Shown: positions 45,493 through 57,441, counted from the stretch's first letter. The stretch is DNA of 64,000 nucleotides from Parietaria judaica (GCA_954871525.1 OX940863.1:24874001-24938000); one strand, 5' to 3'. The notes: generated by a model from the sequence alone, not told the origin. A program made the numbers and translations.

Positions 45493-46907
45493 AGGTTGTG
45501 AAAAAAAATAATGTTGCATCTCTCATATATCTTTGTTAGTTGGAACTAGGTCTATTGCTCGATAAAATGCAGTGATTGATGCAACGACAGTAAGTTGCTT
45601 GGATTCATCATTATATAGATTGCATTCAAGCTTACCCAATACTAGTACAGATTAATAAAATAAGAGGAAGCCTAAAGTTCGAGTTTTGAGATATGATCAC
45701 GCTACATATACCAGTGATTTTTTGCTCTTTGAAAAGAAAAAAAGAAGATATGGATCTTATGTGCACAAAAAGTAAGTTGCTAATTTTTTTTTTTTTTTAG
45801 GAATATATATATATATCATTATTTTTGTGAGATTATAACTTCTGTGAACAAGAAACAACTTTCTTCCACATAAAAATCAAGTATAACCTTTTTCAATGTA
45901 ACAAATTGTGACATAACGAAGAGAAAAATTAATTGATTGATATGTTTAGAAAGAAAATCTTTAGAATCTTGGCAAAACAATAGGCATATATGTACTAAAT
46001 TTCTGGACTAGATTAAGGAAAAATTTCGTTTCAAAAAAAAAAAAAAAAAAAAAGATTTAAGGCAAAATTTGTGGCAAAACATTAGAATTCTTTATGAAAA
46101 ATTAGATAAAATAGCACTTAAAAATTTATCACTAATTGATGAGAAAATAATACTTAAATTTTCGTAATTGATAAAATAGCACTATGAATAATTTTTAGAC
46201 CAAAATACCCTTAAATGCTATTTACAAATCTATCTGCCTTTTATCTCTCATTTTTTTCATCATTCTTCATCCTCGTCTCTTTCTTTTCTATTTTAAGATT
46301 TTCAACTACCCAAATTAGTGAGATGGCTTGAGTAAGTTTTTTTTTTTGGGCAAATATAAGGCTATAGAACAAATAAGCGAATATTTTATTTTATTTTTTG
46401 CATTATCGATGTGGGGGTACAGTCAATATTTTGTAATAATTTCGGTTTCATTCAATATATCTATAATATCTTAGTGCTCCGTTGTGCCTCTAGTCAAACA
46501 AGTTGCTATACTACAAGTTACAATATCATATACATATCATTACTATTCTATATTTGTACGTCACAATGAAGAAGTGAACAGGAAACTACACTTCATGCTT
46601 AAAGTCAACATATCTTCGTTTCACGAGCAAATTATCCACCAAATATTCGACCAAGGAAGTACCAAGAAATTTCATTATTATTATCTATTGCATCTTCCTT
46701 AATAATCCCAAAACCCATGTCATTGTAGCTTGTCAATCTTGGTAACGTACATCACAAGCAATCTTGTCATTTTTTAAATAATAGTAAAACCAACTAAGCC
46801 CATGATCAGATATCTATATAACCGGAGATTTTCAGCTTCCAGAGCAAATACCAGTACATGTCTCGTCAGATCAAACTGAGATACGTGGGCTAAATTGAAA
46901 AAAATTG
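45493..46907. promoter_or_regulatory. Intergenic region with a probable TATA box for the clade B CNL
   Basis: AT-rich, with poly(A) at about 46028-46052 and a pair of AAATAGCACT-containing repeats near 46107-46185. CTATATAA at 46814-46821 lies about 90 bp before the ATG at 46908, suitable for a TATA box and short leader. No gene is seen. Confidence 0.4.
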
Positions 46908-49757
46908 ATGGCGGAGAGTGCGGTGAGCTTCCTGATCGAGAGGATCGGGACCCTTTCCGAAAACGAGGGTAATCTCTTGGGAGGGGTCCGAGAAGAAATT
47001 TTGTGTTTGAGGGGAGATTTAGAAAGGATGAGGGCATTCTTGAGGATTGCGGACGCGTTACAAGAGACGGACGAGGAGCTAAGAATTTGGGTTCGACAAG
47101 TCAGAGACATTGCACACCAGACGGAGGATCTTCTTGCCGAGTACACACTCCTCCAAGGACGCTGTCACGACCCCGGTGTCTACGGCACGCTCCGAAAATG
47201 GGCTTGCTGCATCAAGAAGGTGAAAGCGTTCCATCGAATCGCAGCTGAATTGAAGAGCATCAACTCGAGACTTCGGACAGTTGGCAAGGTCCACAAGAGG
47301 CTTCGTGACAAGTTCAGCAGAGCCGAGCAGGGTTCGAGCTTGACCGGTGCCACGAGCGTGTGGCAAGACTGTCGTGACGATGCCCTTCTCTTGGATGAAT
47401 CCGATCTCGTGGGAATCGATGGGCGCAAGAAACACCTTGTTGAGTGGCTTATCACTGGTGGTTGCGGGCGCGAAGTAGTTTCCCTGACCGGGCAAGGAGG
47501 GATGGGGAAGACCACCTTGGCGAAGCAAGTCTATGACGATGAAGATGTGAAGAAGCATTTCAACGTTCGAGCGTGGGTCACGGTTTCTCAGTCTTTCGAG
47601 ATCGAGGACGTGCTTAGGGACTTGGTCGAGCAACTCTTTAAAGCGATCAGAAGAAGAGTCCCTCCAGCTGTTCAAAACATGAAGAACAACCGGCTAAAAA
47701 CGACGATCAAGGAGATGTTGCAGAGACAGAGATATTTGATCGTTCTGGACGATGTTTGGCAGTTGCACGCGTGGCACGGCGTCCAGTACGCTCTGCCTAA
47801 CAGCAATTTCGGAAGCAGAGTCATGCTAACGACGCGTAACAACGACGTAGCTACCACAGCGAGCATTGAGTCTGAAGGGAAGACGTATAATTTGGAGCCT
47901 TTGCCTCCGTCGGAGTCTTGGGACCTTCTATGCAAGAAGACGTTCCAGGGCAACGCATGCCCGTTCTATTTGGAAGAGACCTGTAACTACATTTTGAAAA
48001 AATGTGAAGGATTACCTCTCGCAATTGTGGCAATTAGTGGTGTTCTGGCGACAAAAGACACACGGAGGATCGATGAATGGGACATGGTTGCTCGTAGTAT
48101 CGGGGCGGAGATCGATGGGAATGGCAAGCTTAAGGACTTGAAAAAGGTCTTGTCTCTTAGTTTCAATGATCTTCCATATTACCTCAAGTCATGTTTCTTA
48201 TACTTGAGTATCTTTCCCGAGGATCATCTCATCGATCGGATGAGGCTGATCCGGTTGTGGGTCGCCGAAGGGTTCATCGAAGGGAAAGAAGGCAAAGTGT
48301 TGGAAGAAGTCGCCGATGATTATCTCAAAGACCTAATGAACAGAAGTTTGGTGCAAGTGGCAACGACTACAAGCGATGGAAGGGTCAAAACTTTCCGGAT
48401 TCATGATCTTCTCCGGGAGATCATAACTTCAAGATCGAGAGACCAAAACTTCTCCACAATCGTGAAGGAACAAAAGGTGCAGTTTACGGACAGACCTCGA
48501 CGCCTGTCGGTACATTACACATTGGAACATCTACAACCAAATAGGTCGGTCTCTCAACTTCGGTCTCTCTTTATGTTTGAGATACCCGAGAAACTGCAAC
48601 TGCATATATTGTTTCCCAACGGCTTTAGGCTTCTTACCGTCTTTGATATGCAAAGTTCTCATTTAAAGAAAATTCCCGCCGAAATTGTTGGATTATTTTA
48701 CTTAAAGTACCTTAACTTAAGGTACACGAAAGTGAAAATAGTTCCGAGATTCATAGGGCAGCTTCAGAACTTGGAGACGTTAGACCTTAAGCATTCCCAA
48801 GTTACGGAGCTACCGGTTGAGATACTAAACCTCAAGAAATTGCGGCATCTCCTGGTATATCAAAGTGAGTACGTGTGTAATGAACTCTTTGGTTCGAAAT
48901 CTGGTTTCAAAATCATGGGAAATATAGGCGTTCTGCAATCCCTTCAAAAGCTCTGCTTCATCGAGGCAAACCAAGAAAGTGGGAATGTGGTGAAGGAACT
49001 CGGGAATCTGAATCAGCTGAGGCGGCTGGGAATTCTTAAGTTGAGACGTGAAGATGGAAGGGAACTTTGCTCGTCCATTGAGAAGTTGACGAATCTCCGA
49101 GCATTCTCCATTGCTTCGGCCGAAGAGGACGAGATCATAGACCTGCAATACCTCTCCACTCCTCCAACATTGCTGCAACGGCTCTACATGAGAGGGCGTC
49201 TCGAGATGTTACCTCACTGGATTTCCTCCCTTCACGGCCTCGTTAAACTGTCCTTGAAATGGAGCAAGCTGAAAGAGGACCCTTTAGTATACCTTCAATA
49301 CATCCCGAACCTCGTCCACCTCGTAATGTGTCAAGTATACACGGGACAGAGATTGTGCTTCAGAACCGGCGGCTTCAAAAAGCTCAAGATTCTCGGCTTA
49401 GATGAGTTTGACGAGCTGAGATGCATCGAAGTGGAGGAAGGAGCCATGGCAAATCTCGAAGACCTTAGCGTTCGAAGGTGTCAGCTCCTCGAAAGAGTTC
49501 CCTTTGGCATTGAGCATCTAAGCAAGTTGAAATTGCTGGAGATTTGCGACATGCCTAACGAATTTTTGGTCACTCTGTACCCGGAAGCTAAAAACGGGGA
49601 TCATTGGAGAGTGGCCCACATCCCAGAACTTTATGCAACGTACTGGAGGGACGGAGAATGTAAAATCTATTCGTTGAGGAGTTTGAATGATGGAGAGAAT
49701 TATCCTCTGCCCAGCAACTCCATCAAGACTCATGACCTTCACGATCGCTGGAAGTGA
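46908..49757 (+). CDS. CC-NB-LRR (RPM1-like) disease resistance protein, clade B
   Basis: Intact single-exon CNL of 949 residues; the start is the ATG of MAESAVSFLIERIG. Coiled coil about 1-140 with TEDLLAEY near 72-79. NB-ARC: P-loop GQGGMGKTT near 195-203, kinase-2 IVLDDVW, RNBS-B GSRVMLTTR, GLPLAIV and an intact IHD motif, then leucine-rich repeats. It is the near twin of the gene at 15751-18609 but on the opposite strand, and the similarity runs to the last residues (NSIKTHDL..DRWK). The pair therefore looks like an inverted duplication now separated by transposons and the two-exon CNL. No lesions were seen, so it is probably functional; its ligand is unknown. Confidence 0.94.
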   Translation: MAESAVSFLIERIGTLSENEGNLLGGVREEILCLRGDLERMRAFLRIADALQETDEELRIWVRQVRDIAHQTEDLLAEYTLLQGRCHDPGVYGTLRKWACCIKKVKAFHRIAAELKSINSRLRTVGKVHKRLRDKFSRAEQGSSLTGATSVWQDCRDDALLLDESDLVGIDGRKKHLVEWLITGGCGREVVSLTGQGGMGKTTLAKQVYDDEDVKKHFNVRAWVTVSQSFEIEDVLRDLVEQLFKAIRRRVPPAVQNMKNNRLKTTIKEMLQRQRYLIVLDDVWQLHAWHGVQYALPNSNFGSRVMLTTRNNDVATTASIESEGKTYNLEPLPPSESWDLLCKKTFQGNACPFYLEETCNYILKKCEGLPLAIVAISGVLATKDTRRIDEWDMVARSIGAEIDGNGKLKDLKKVLSLSFNDLPYYLKSCFLYLSIFPEDHLIDRMRLIRLWVAEGFIEGKEGKVLEEVADDYLKDLMNRSLVQVATTTSDGRVKTFRIHDLLREIITSRSRDQNFSTIVKEQKVQFTDRPRRLSVHYTLEHLQPNRSVSQLRSLFMFEIPEKLQLHILFPNGFRLLTVFDMQSSHLKKIPAEIVGLFYLKYLNLRYTKVKIVPRFIGQLQNLETLDLKHSQVTELPVEILNLKKLRHLLVYQSEYVCNELFGSKSGFKIMGNIGVLQSLQKLCFIEANQESGNVVKELGNLNQLRRLGILKLRREDGRELCSSIEKLTNLRAFSIASAEEDEIIDLQYLSTPPTLLQRLYMRGRLEMLPHWISSLHGLVKLSLKWSKLKEDPLVYLQYIPNLVHLVMCQVYTGQRLCFRTGGFKKLKILGLDEFDELRCIEVEEGAMANLEDLSVRRCQLLERVPFGIEHLSKLKLLEICDMPNEFLVTLYPEAKNGDHWRVAHIPELYATYWRDGECKIYSLRSLNDGENYPLPSNSIKTHDLHDRWK

Positions 49758-49803
49758 CTTGTCTCCCAAGGTTTGAATCCTTTGTTTCTTCATGAGATGA
49801 TGT

Positions 49804-50760
49804 AACGACCCCCTTACCTCGGGTCCGTTACTTCTTCGATAAAACTTGTCAAGGTCCCGGTTTACAAAAATATTTTAACGAGAAAATATTTAAATGAATT
49901 GTAAAGTTTAATAAAAGTTATATAATAAGTACTCGGGACTATACTTAATTATAAAACGAAAATAAAAGATTTTGGAGCTCCTTATTTTAAAAACAAATAA
50001 GAAAAATGTTGCGGAAAACCACAAGATCGATTCTACCACCGTATGCACCCGTATATGCCGCGACGTTGATCCCGCTCCATCCGCAACTCATCAATTCTTT
50101 CCTGATTCTACAACACAACTATACGAGTGAGCTAACGCTCAGTACGTAAAAGCTTTTTATTACTCACAAAAATAATTATGAAATTATCACACCATAATTC
50201 ACATAATGCAATGCCATGCTATGTCATTTTATAGCTTTTTATATATAAACATAGTCTTGGGCCCTGCGTACGTACCAGCGCGCAACAACACCTACGGGGG
50301 ACTGGGGGCGCGACCCTAACCAAGTCAGCCCGCGGCAAACATCTCACGACGTATCATTTGAGACTACACGACTCGATACAGTCGGAGGCTTCATACACAT
50401 TGTAATCAGAGACTACACGATCCGATATACAATGGTTGGTACGACGCAATTTATTACTAAAACTGTCATACATATATTTAATATCACTATAGATTATATG
50501 TATGACTAAATGCTCATGGTTTTTTGAATATGCTCATACTTCATATTCATGCTTTGTCAATATGCTCATACTGCATATTTCAACACATATCATTAAACAA
50601 TGCCATAAAACAGACATAAATTATTCAAACATATATTTCACACGAAGCACAATCACACAAACTAGAATATTATTGTTGTGTTGTAGTGAGTACTTTTACG
50701 TACCTTATTCCTACCTAAACACTAGTGATCACAAGTCGATGCCAAGTAAACACAATCTCC
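49804..50760 (-). mobile_element. LTR-like fragment, minus orientation
   Basis: It starts TGTAACGACCCCC, the complement of a typical ...GTTACA LTR end. TGAGCTAACGCTCAGTACG near 50126 is the reverse of the CTCACTGAGCGTAAGCTCAC motif in the LTR-like sequence at 57781-62043. No coding region or second terminus was found. The right limit is approximate. Confidence 0.45.
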
Positions 50761-51775
50761 CTGATAATTAAATTAACACATAAGGTTTTAGAGAAATATA
50801 AAAGTTCATATTAATATTTTAGCCTTCACATATAAATTACTAGGAGAGCCTTCAGATTATTACTAATCACAACTAAATAGAGTACACTCTCAAAATTAAG
50901 AGTGCATTTTTATCTCATTATCGTCAAAATTCAAAACCATAATATAGATAAACTTTCCGGATACTACAGATGATGAATTAATCCTTTATTTTATTATGAG
51001 AATTCTGAACATATCAGCGAATCATGCAAGCATATGAACTTCTTAGGGGGTGAACTTTTCGTCCGGGTCGGAAATTGATTAGGAAGGAGAATACATGTAT
51101 GTTTCCCGCACGGGACGCTGAAAAGAAAAAAGAAGAAGAAAAAAAACGAGATTGAACTTAAGACGTCAAGGTACTAGTTTACGGTGCTCAACCACTTGAG
51201 CTACGTCTTGCTACAAGGAATAAATGTTATATATGTAATAGTCTTTTGTAGATTTTGATACCGTTATTGGGAAAGATCGCTGTGTTTCGTACCAAAATTA
51301 AATAGAAAAGAACACACAGATTACTTGGCGTTCAAGAAAGGGTTTGTATAAATAAAGAGAGCAAGAATTACGAACTATATTGACAATGATTAAATTCATT
51401 TGACAATTTGACAAGTCGTATGTTTTCGTATTAGATTTAATATGATAAATATGTGTTCATCAGATCACTACAAGTCAAGATATTATAATGGTTAGGATAT
51501 ATTAAACCGGCCTAATTCCCATAAATTTATAATGTTCTGTTCACTATGTGACAGGTACATTGCGAATATTCTTGATCTTTAATATGATGAAATCAGGAGA
51601 AATTTCTTTTGTCACCGCATAGAACTTCGCGGGAGAGAGATGAAAAATAGAAATCTAATTACTTAAGTAAATTTTTTATATTATTGGGAATTTTTGGCAA
51701 AAAATATAAAATAATAAACACTAAGATATCCCTTTTTCTTCCCTCTTTAATTCCAACCATATTGTAACTTACAAA
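50761..51775. other. Intergenic DNA with a SINE-like segment
   Basis: AT-rich without a gene. A tRNA-related segment at 51040-51214 is listed separately. Confidence 0.4.
51040..51214 (-). mobile_element. Possible tRNA-derived SINE
   Basis: On the minus strand TAGCTCAAGTGGTTGAGC fits a pol III A box, and AGTTCAATCTC about 33 bp on resembles a B box. A pyrimidine tract and a body with CGTCCCGTGCGGGAAAC follow. That order fits a plant SINE, but no target duplication or second copy was identified in the window. A decayed tRNA pseudogene is the alternative. Confidence 0.4.
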
Positions 51776-53466
51776 TTAAAAACACCAAGTATTTATATAC
51801 TTTTAACATTTTTTATGCTAATAATACGGATGAGATTTAAAGAGGAAGGAAAAGTGATGACATTGAGAACTTTGACAACATTTAAAAAAGTATGGGTACT
51901 CTCGCCGCTAATATATGATAACATTAGAAAGTTTCACAGCCAAAAAAAAAAAAAAAAAAAAAAAAACTTTATCTGTATTGCATGATATAACATTAAGAAC
52001 TGTAAAACCGTGAGAAAAATGGTTGAAAACTTATGTCACAATTTTTTCAATTAAAGATGGAGGCCCGAAATCTCGCTAAGTGAACTCGAATCCCAACTAT
52101 GTTGGCACCCAAGAAACACAAAGAAAGAAGCGGGGCTCGGAATAATATAAATGAAAATGTCAAAATTACACCCCAAATCAAAACAGCAGAGAACTATCTA
52201 AATCTAAAGTTCTCTCTAGAACAAATGTCATCGTTTACAAAAGACGAAGTAAAATCCGGGTGCGAATGCCACCAATGATTACCCAAATTTTGAGCTCCAA
52301 AACTAGCTAATGCATCGGCTACTCTATTTCCTTCCCAAAAGATATGAGACACTCTGCAGTTGATGACTTCCACAAAGCGGATGCATTTGGACTTTCTTCT
52401 GAAAAAGTTGAACAACATATGTAGAATCACACTCGAGCCATAGGTTCTCCCAACGAAATTCCATTGCTTTTTCAACCACAAATACTGCAGCCATCACTTC
52501 AGCTTCATAAGCAAAAGCGGAGTCAATGTGAAAAGAGAACGAGCCATGAGGAAATCCACGATAAGCTCTAAAAATGCCTCCAGCTCCTGCCACTCCCGGA
52601 GTACCCATAGAAGAACCGTCAGTGTTAAAAACACCGAGTATTTATACACTTTTCACATTTTTTATGCTAATAATATGGATGGGATTTAAAGAGGAAGGAA
52701 AAATGATGACATTGAGAACTTTGACAACATTTAAAAAAGTATGGTACTCTCGCCGCTAATATATGATAATATTGGAAAGTTTCACAGCCAAAAAAAAAAA
52801 AAAACTTTCTGTCTATTGCATGATATAACATTAGGAACTGTAAACCGTGAGAAAAATGGTTGAAAACTTATGCCACAATTTTTTTAATTAAAGATGGAGG
52901 CCCGAAATCTCGCTAAGTGAACTCGAATCCCAACTATGTTGGCACCCAAGAAACACAAAGAAAGAAGCGGGGCTCGGAATAATATAAATGAAAATGTCAA
53001 AATTACACCCCAAATCAAAACAAAAGAGAACTATCTAAATCTAAAGTTCTCTCTAGAACAAATGTCATCGTTTACAAAAGACTAAGTAAAATCCGGGTGC
53101 GAATGCCACCAATGATCACCCAAATTTTGAGCTCCAAAACTAGCTAATGCATCGGCTACTCTATTTCCTTCCTGAAAGATATGAGACACTCTGAACTTGA
53201 TGACTTCCACAAACCGGATGCATTTGGACTTTCTTCTGAAAAAGTTGAGCAACATATGTAGAATCGCACTCGAGCCATAGGTTCTCCCAACGAATTCCAT
53301 TGCTTTCTCAACCGCAAATACTGCAGCCATCACTTCAGCTTCATAAGCAAAAGCGGAGTCAATGTGAAAAGAGAACGAGCCATGAGGAAATCCACGATAA
53401 GTTCTAAAAATGCCTCCAACTCCTGCCACTCCCGGAGTACCCATAGAAGAACCGTCAGTGTTGCAT
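51776..53466. repeat. Tandem duplication of about 0.85 kb spanning flank and LINE 3' end
   Basis: Copy 1 (about 51776-52624) and copy 2 (about 52625-53466) are nearly identical. Each begins TTAAAAACACC, passes an A-run, AACTTATG.CACAATTTTTT and the LINE 3' end, and reaches GAACCGTCAGTGTT. Copy 1 stops there; copy 2 continues into the rest of the LINE. Because each copy joins flank to LINE, the duplication came after the LINE insertion. Confidence 0.88.
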
Positions 53467-54094
53467 TTTAACCACGATGTAGGAGGAAAATGCCATATAA
53501 CAGGAATGATTTTCGGAGCTTCTCTGGGCTGAATGTTAATGCCGAAAGTCTTCAGAATTCTGAGATCCTCCAAAGTGCTTCCAGTCCCCAATTCGAAGAA
53601 ACTTTCTTCCTTAATAAGTCGCCAGACATGCCTAAAAAACTGTGAATGTTAGGAATCGCATCGTCAAACAAACATGCATTTCTCCTATGCCAAATTAGCC
53701 AAATTGTCGAGATAATCGCAGTATTCGAAAGCGCAAAAACTTGGGGGTTCAGATTAATAGAGGCGGCGTTTGAGAGCAACAAGGCTAGAGACCCTTCTCT
53801 ATTAATAGTTTTAAGAAAAATACCAGAAATTGCGGTCCAAACCGACCCCACAAAGTCACAATGGACAAAGATATGGTTAGAATCATCCACCTGATTATTG
53901 CACAAACGACACATGGAGGCTAAAGAGAATCATTTTCTCTGTAAAGTGAGCTCTGTCGGAAGAAAATTGAAAAAGCTCTCCAACAAGTAATAGACCTCGA
54001 AGGTGGAAGAAATTCCTTCCATAAAAACTTCTGTCACTGAAGGAATAAATTATAGTTAGAACAAAACATATTGTAGATCGATTTCACAGAAAAC
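52881..54094 (-). mobile_element. 5'-truncated LINE with 19-bp target duplication
   Basis: Minus-strand L1-type remnant. It has a zinc-binding RT-associated region (CRLCNNQVDDSNHIFVHCDF, within 53552-53914), RNase H (LKCNTDGSSMGTPGVAG, within 53082-53591), and a 3' end at a T-run. GAAAACTTATGCCACAATT occurs at 52862-52880 and 54095-54113, a 19-bp direct repeat bracketing the element as expected of target-primed insertion. A frameshift separates RNase H from the zinc-binding part, so no full protein is made. Same family as the LINE at 28775, but better preserved. Confidence 0.88.
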
Positions 54095-54113
54095 GAAAAC
54101 TTATGCCACAATT

Positions 54114-54704
54114 AAGTTACGTATTAAGTACTTTCTTTCTCCATCATGAACTTGGGATATATACCTAAGTTTGATAAAAGCGGACCCAAACCTGCAATAG
54201 TTATAACTGATACATGGAAATGAAGGGCACGACTATCATTTAGGAGATTCTAACTATAGCGATTAAATTTTTTATTGTAATTATCTTTTTTTTTTTTTTT
54301 GTCCTTTAATTTCTTTATGTCATGTTTTGTTAGGGAAAGTTGACTTTAGGGGAATATTGGGCAATAATGACCATGTTGATCAAAAGCAGAGGAAGTTTCG
54401 TGAATTGTTTTATCATCTTGACTCTCTGCACCACTGGGAGATCAGTTTTTACCGTGCTCTCGAAGTAACGTGTCATTCGTTTACCGTTGATTATCAAAAC
54501 AAAGTATCCGGGAATTCATCTCATTGGTGGATTCCCGTTGGCTTGAGTTTCCGTTCATCTTTGCGCTTTTTCGGTTATGTTTTCCGAGGTGGTTCCAAGA
54601 AGATGAAAAGCAAAAAGTTTTAGGAGAGAAAAAATAAAATTTATTTAAGAGGAAGCAATAAAAACAGAAAAGTGGGACTTAACTTAGAGGAAAATGATAA
54701 GGGT
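54114..54704. other. Intergenic DNA
   Basis: A poly(T) tract lies at 54288-54300. A 98-codon plus-strand frame at 54327-54623 has a normal amino acid mix (FRELFYHLDSLHHWEISFYR) but is not recognised; it may be a captured exon or chance. Nothing else is seen. Confidence 0.35.
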
Positions 54705-55500
54705 AATGTTAGGAATTGCACCCAACAACCCGAGCACCAAGATTGATAAACGAACACAAATACGGAACACGACACGATAAATGGACCCGACCAACGCGAC
54801 TTTATTGATCTCACAGTTATAATCGGTTACAAAAGATTCGTATACAACACAGATACAACCTTCCCGACTATCTACCAAACACCCTGCTCGCTGCACTCCA
54901 CCGATGAGCTACACGATTCCGCAGATGAGCCTCCGCCGTGCAGAACTACCACACCGGTATGCCTGAGCCACTCCAATCACCCAGACGCCGCCGACGACCA
55001 ACTTCCCGGTGATACGAACTCAGTCGACGCTGTGCCGTGACTCCGACAGATTCCAAGAAGACACTCCGCTTCTCTCCGTCGTTACCGAGTTGTCCTCGTC
55101 ACCGCCCGTCGTCGTCTCTACCGTTGGAATCGCCGGAGCTTTCTGTCTCTCAAGAAAGCTTCCCTCTTCTCTCTGGTTTCTCTCTGAGAATTCTGGTGTT
55201 TGCGTTTTCTCTTGTGAATGTGATGTCTCTCTGATACTCTATGAGAGTATTTATAGAGTTCCTCAATAAAGCCGCTTTGTTAAAGTCCATCGAGCGTTGA
55301 CTGAATGTCAAGCTCTTATTCGCTGCAGAGGTAGTTAAGTGACTGTGACTCACCCTCGAGCGTCACCGACTGGTGACCAACCGGTAATTTTGCGATGTGC
55401 GAGTGAGACCTACCATTATCTGTTTTGCATGCAAGTTCAACGAATGTGAGCGTTGAGAGCCAAAAAGTCATGGTGACATTATTGATATTTACATCATATA
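54705..55500 (-). mobile_element. Probable solo LTR or LTR fragment, minus orientation
   Basis: The left end reads TGTTAGGAATTGCAC, the complement of an LTR end. A TATA box reads on the minus strand (CTATAAATAC, about 55245-55256) next to a GC-richer transcribed-looking portion, and TGTAAATATC near 55497 (minus) could be the other end. No target duplication was confirmed. It sits directly upstream of the broken CNL at 55599. Confidence 0.45.
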
Positions 55501-55598
55501 CATACACACATACAAGGATGGTAAAAACCATACATAATCAATCTTGTTAATGTTGAACAACTTTCATCCCCAAAACAAAACAGATCAGAGAGAAAGAT

Positions 55599-56710
55599 AT
55601 GGCAGAGAGTGCGGTGAGGTTTCTATTGGAGAGGCTATAAACTTTACTGGAGGACGAAGCGAGACAGCTAAGTGGAGTCCATGCCGAGGTCGAACAAGTG
55701 AGGGACGAGTTGGAGGCAATGAAGGCCTTCCTTCGAGAAGCCGACGCCATGGAAGACACCGACGAAGGACTCAGAGTGTGGGTCAAGCAAGTCAGAGAGC
55801 TCGCTTACGATGCGGAGGATGTCATCGATCACTTTCTTATTCGCTTCGAACATCCTAAACCGTCTGGCCTCTTCGGGCGTCTTTCGAAGATTTCTCGTGT
55901 TCTGAAGACGATGAAAGCTCGCCGGCAAGTTGCTTCTCAATTACAGAAGATCAAGTCTAGAGCGGTGGACATATCTGAGCGACGCAAAAGGTATGACCAT
56001 AATTGGAGCTCCACTCACGGTGGCTTGAGCTCAACCCAGGTCTTGTCTGCATTGAGGGACAATGTGCGCCTCGTGCCTGAAGCACAACTAGTCGGCATCG
56101 AGAGCCAAAAGACTGAATTACTCAGTTGGGTTCTCGAGGATGCGAAAGGAAGTCGTGGTGTCCGTGTGACGGCTGTGCTAAACATGGGAGGTTTGGGCAA
56201 AGCCACTCTTGTCAACCAAGTCTACAAAGATGCTCTAGTCAAGCAACACTTCCAACTCCGCGTTTGGGTCACTGTTTCCCAGGTTTTTTATGAACGCGAG
56301 ATTTTGATGGATATCGTCAAACAAATTGGCAATCCAATTCTTGAAGAGGCGTGCTCCACGAACACTCACTCGCTTAAAGAGGATATTCAATCTTTCTTGC
56401 GAGATAAAAGGTATCTCGTTGTGCTTGATGATATTTGGATTACAAATGCATGGGATTCCCTCAAATATGCATTTCTTGAAAATAATTTTGGTAGCCGCTT
56501 GATTGTCACAACTCTTATCAGCGATGTTGCCACTAAGGTCACAAGGGATATTTTCGGAGGCAACATCCATGCATTAGCCCCATTAAGTGAAGAGAATTCT
56601 TGGCATCTTTTCTTCTTTCATGGGGAGCAATGTCCTGACCATCTTGTGGAAGATTCCCGGGTTATTAGAAATGCAAGGGACTGCCTCTTGCAATTGTTTC
56701 TATTAGCGGT
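55599..56710 (+). pseudogene. Clade A CNL pseudogene, 5' part only
   Basis: Starts ATGGCAGAGAGTGCGG (MAESAVRFLLERL), then codon 14 is TAA (55638-55640); homology continues in the same frame through EDVID. The P-loop reads NMGGLGKAT, losing the first Gly and the Thr that contacts Mg-nucleotide in relatives; kinase-2 is VVLDDIW; RNBS-B ends TTL instead of TTR. The frame shifts near 56665, within the segment equivalent to GLPLAVV (CLLQLFLLAV). Homology stops at about 56710, where an unrelated LTR-like sequence begins. The rest of NB-ARC and the LRR are absent downstream on this strand. It is a dead copy. Confidence 0.9.
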
Positions 56711-56713
56711 TTG

Positions 56714-57441
56714 TTGTGATGTTTCGGGGTCGGATACCTGCGGATTACGGATAGTATACTAGCATATATGTATATATAGCCTTCGTGGCTCAAATCCCAG
56801 ACAATTAATCGACGGAAATATAAAAGATGGAGACAAGAGAATTTACCCAGGTTCGGACCAAATCAAATGTCCTACTTTCTGCATGGAGAGCGGTTTCACT
56901 AATTAAATCAATCCGAGATTACAAAGATTACAAGCACTCAAGACTTTCTCTTTTCTCTCTATGATTTTCTCTCAAGAAGTTCTCACACCCTATTCTCACA
57001 CTCTCTCTCCCTTCATAAAACCAAAATGCTAGACTTTATAAGCACCCACAAATGAGACCCACTTATTTAAAGCCACATCATCACATTAATTAATCACGTT
57101 CACACGTGCATGGCTTTGCATGGTTTAAGTTTTATTTGTTTATTTATTAAATAAATCACATGTACATTCCCTAGTCAGTAGGAGAGTTAGTTGCATGGCT
57201 GAAGACTAAGCCAAAAACGACATGTGACCGTTACTAGAATTTAGGAAGCACAAAGTTTCTTAGACAGTTTGTTATTCAATGCTTATATATTGAAGATCAA
57301 GAAAAGCTGTTAATTAACGCAACACCAAATCAAGGCTCTCGGCTCTCTCTCTCTCAAAAATATATCTCGTGTTTATCTCCGAGTGTGTGAGTGTGAGTCG
57401 GTGTGTGTTCAATACTTCTCGCTCGCTCGTTTCTGCACCAA
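56714..57441. mobile_element. LTR-like insertion ending the CNL pseudogene
   Basis: Begins TGTGATGTTTCGG exactly where CNL homology stops and may end CACCAACA near 57441. It contains TTTACCCAGGTTCGGACC, a phrase common in plant LTRs, plus pyrimidine-rich stretches. No TSD was confirmed, so the boundaries and type are tentative. Confidence 0.35.
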
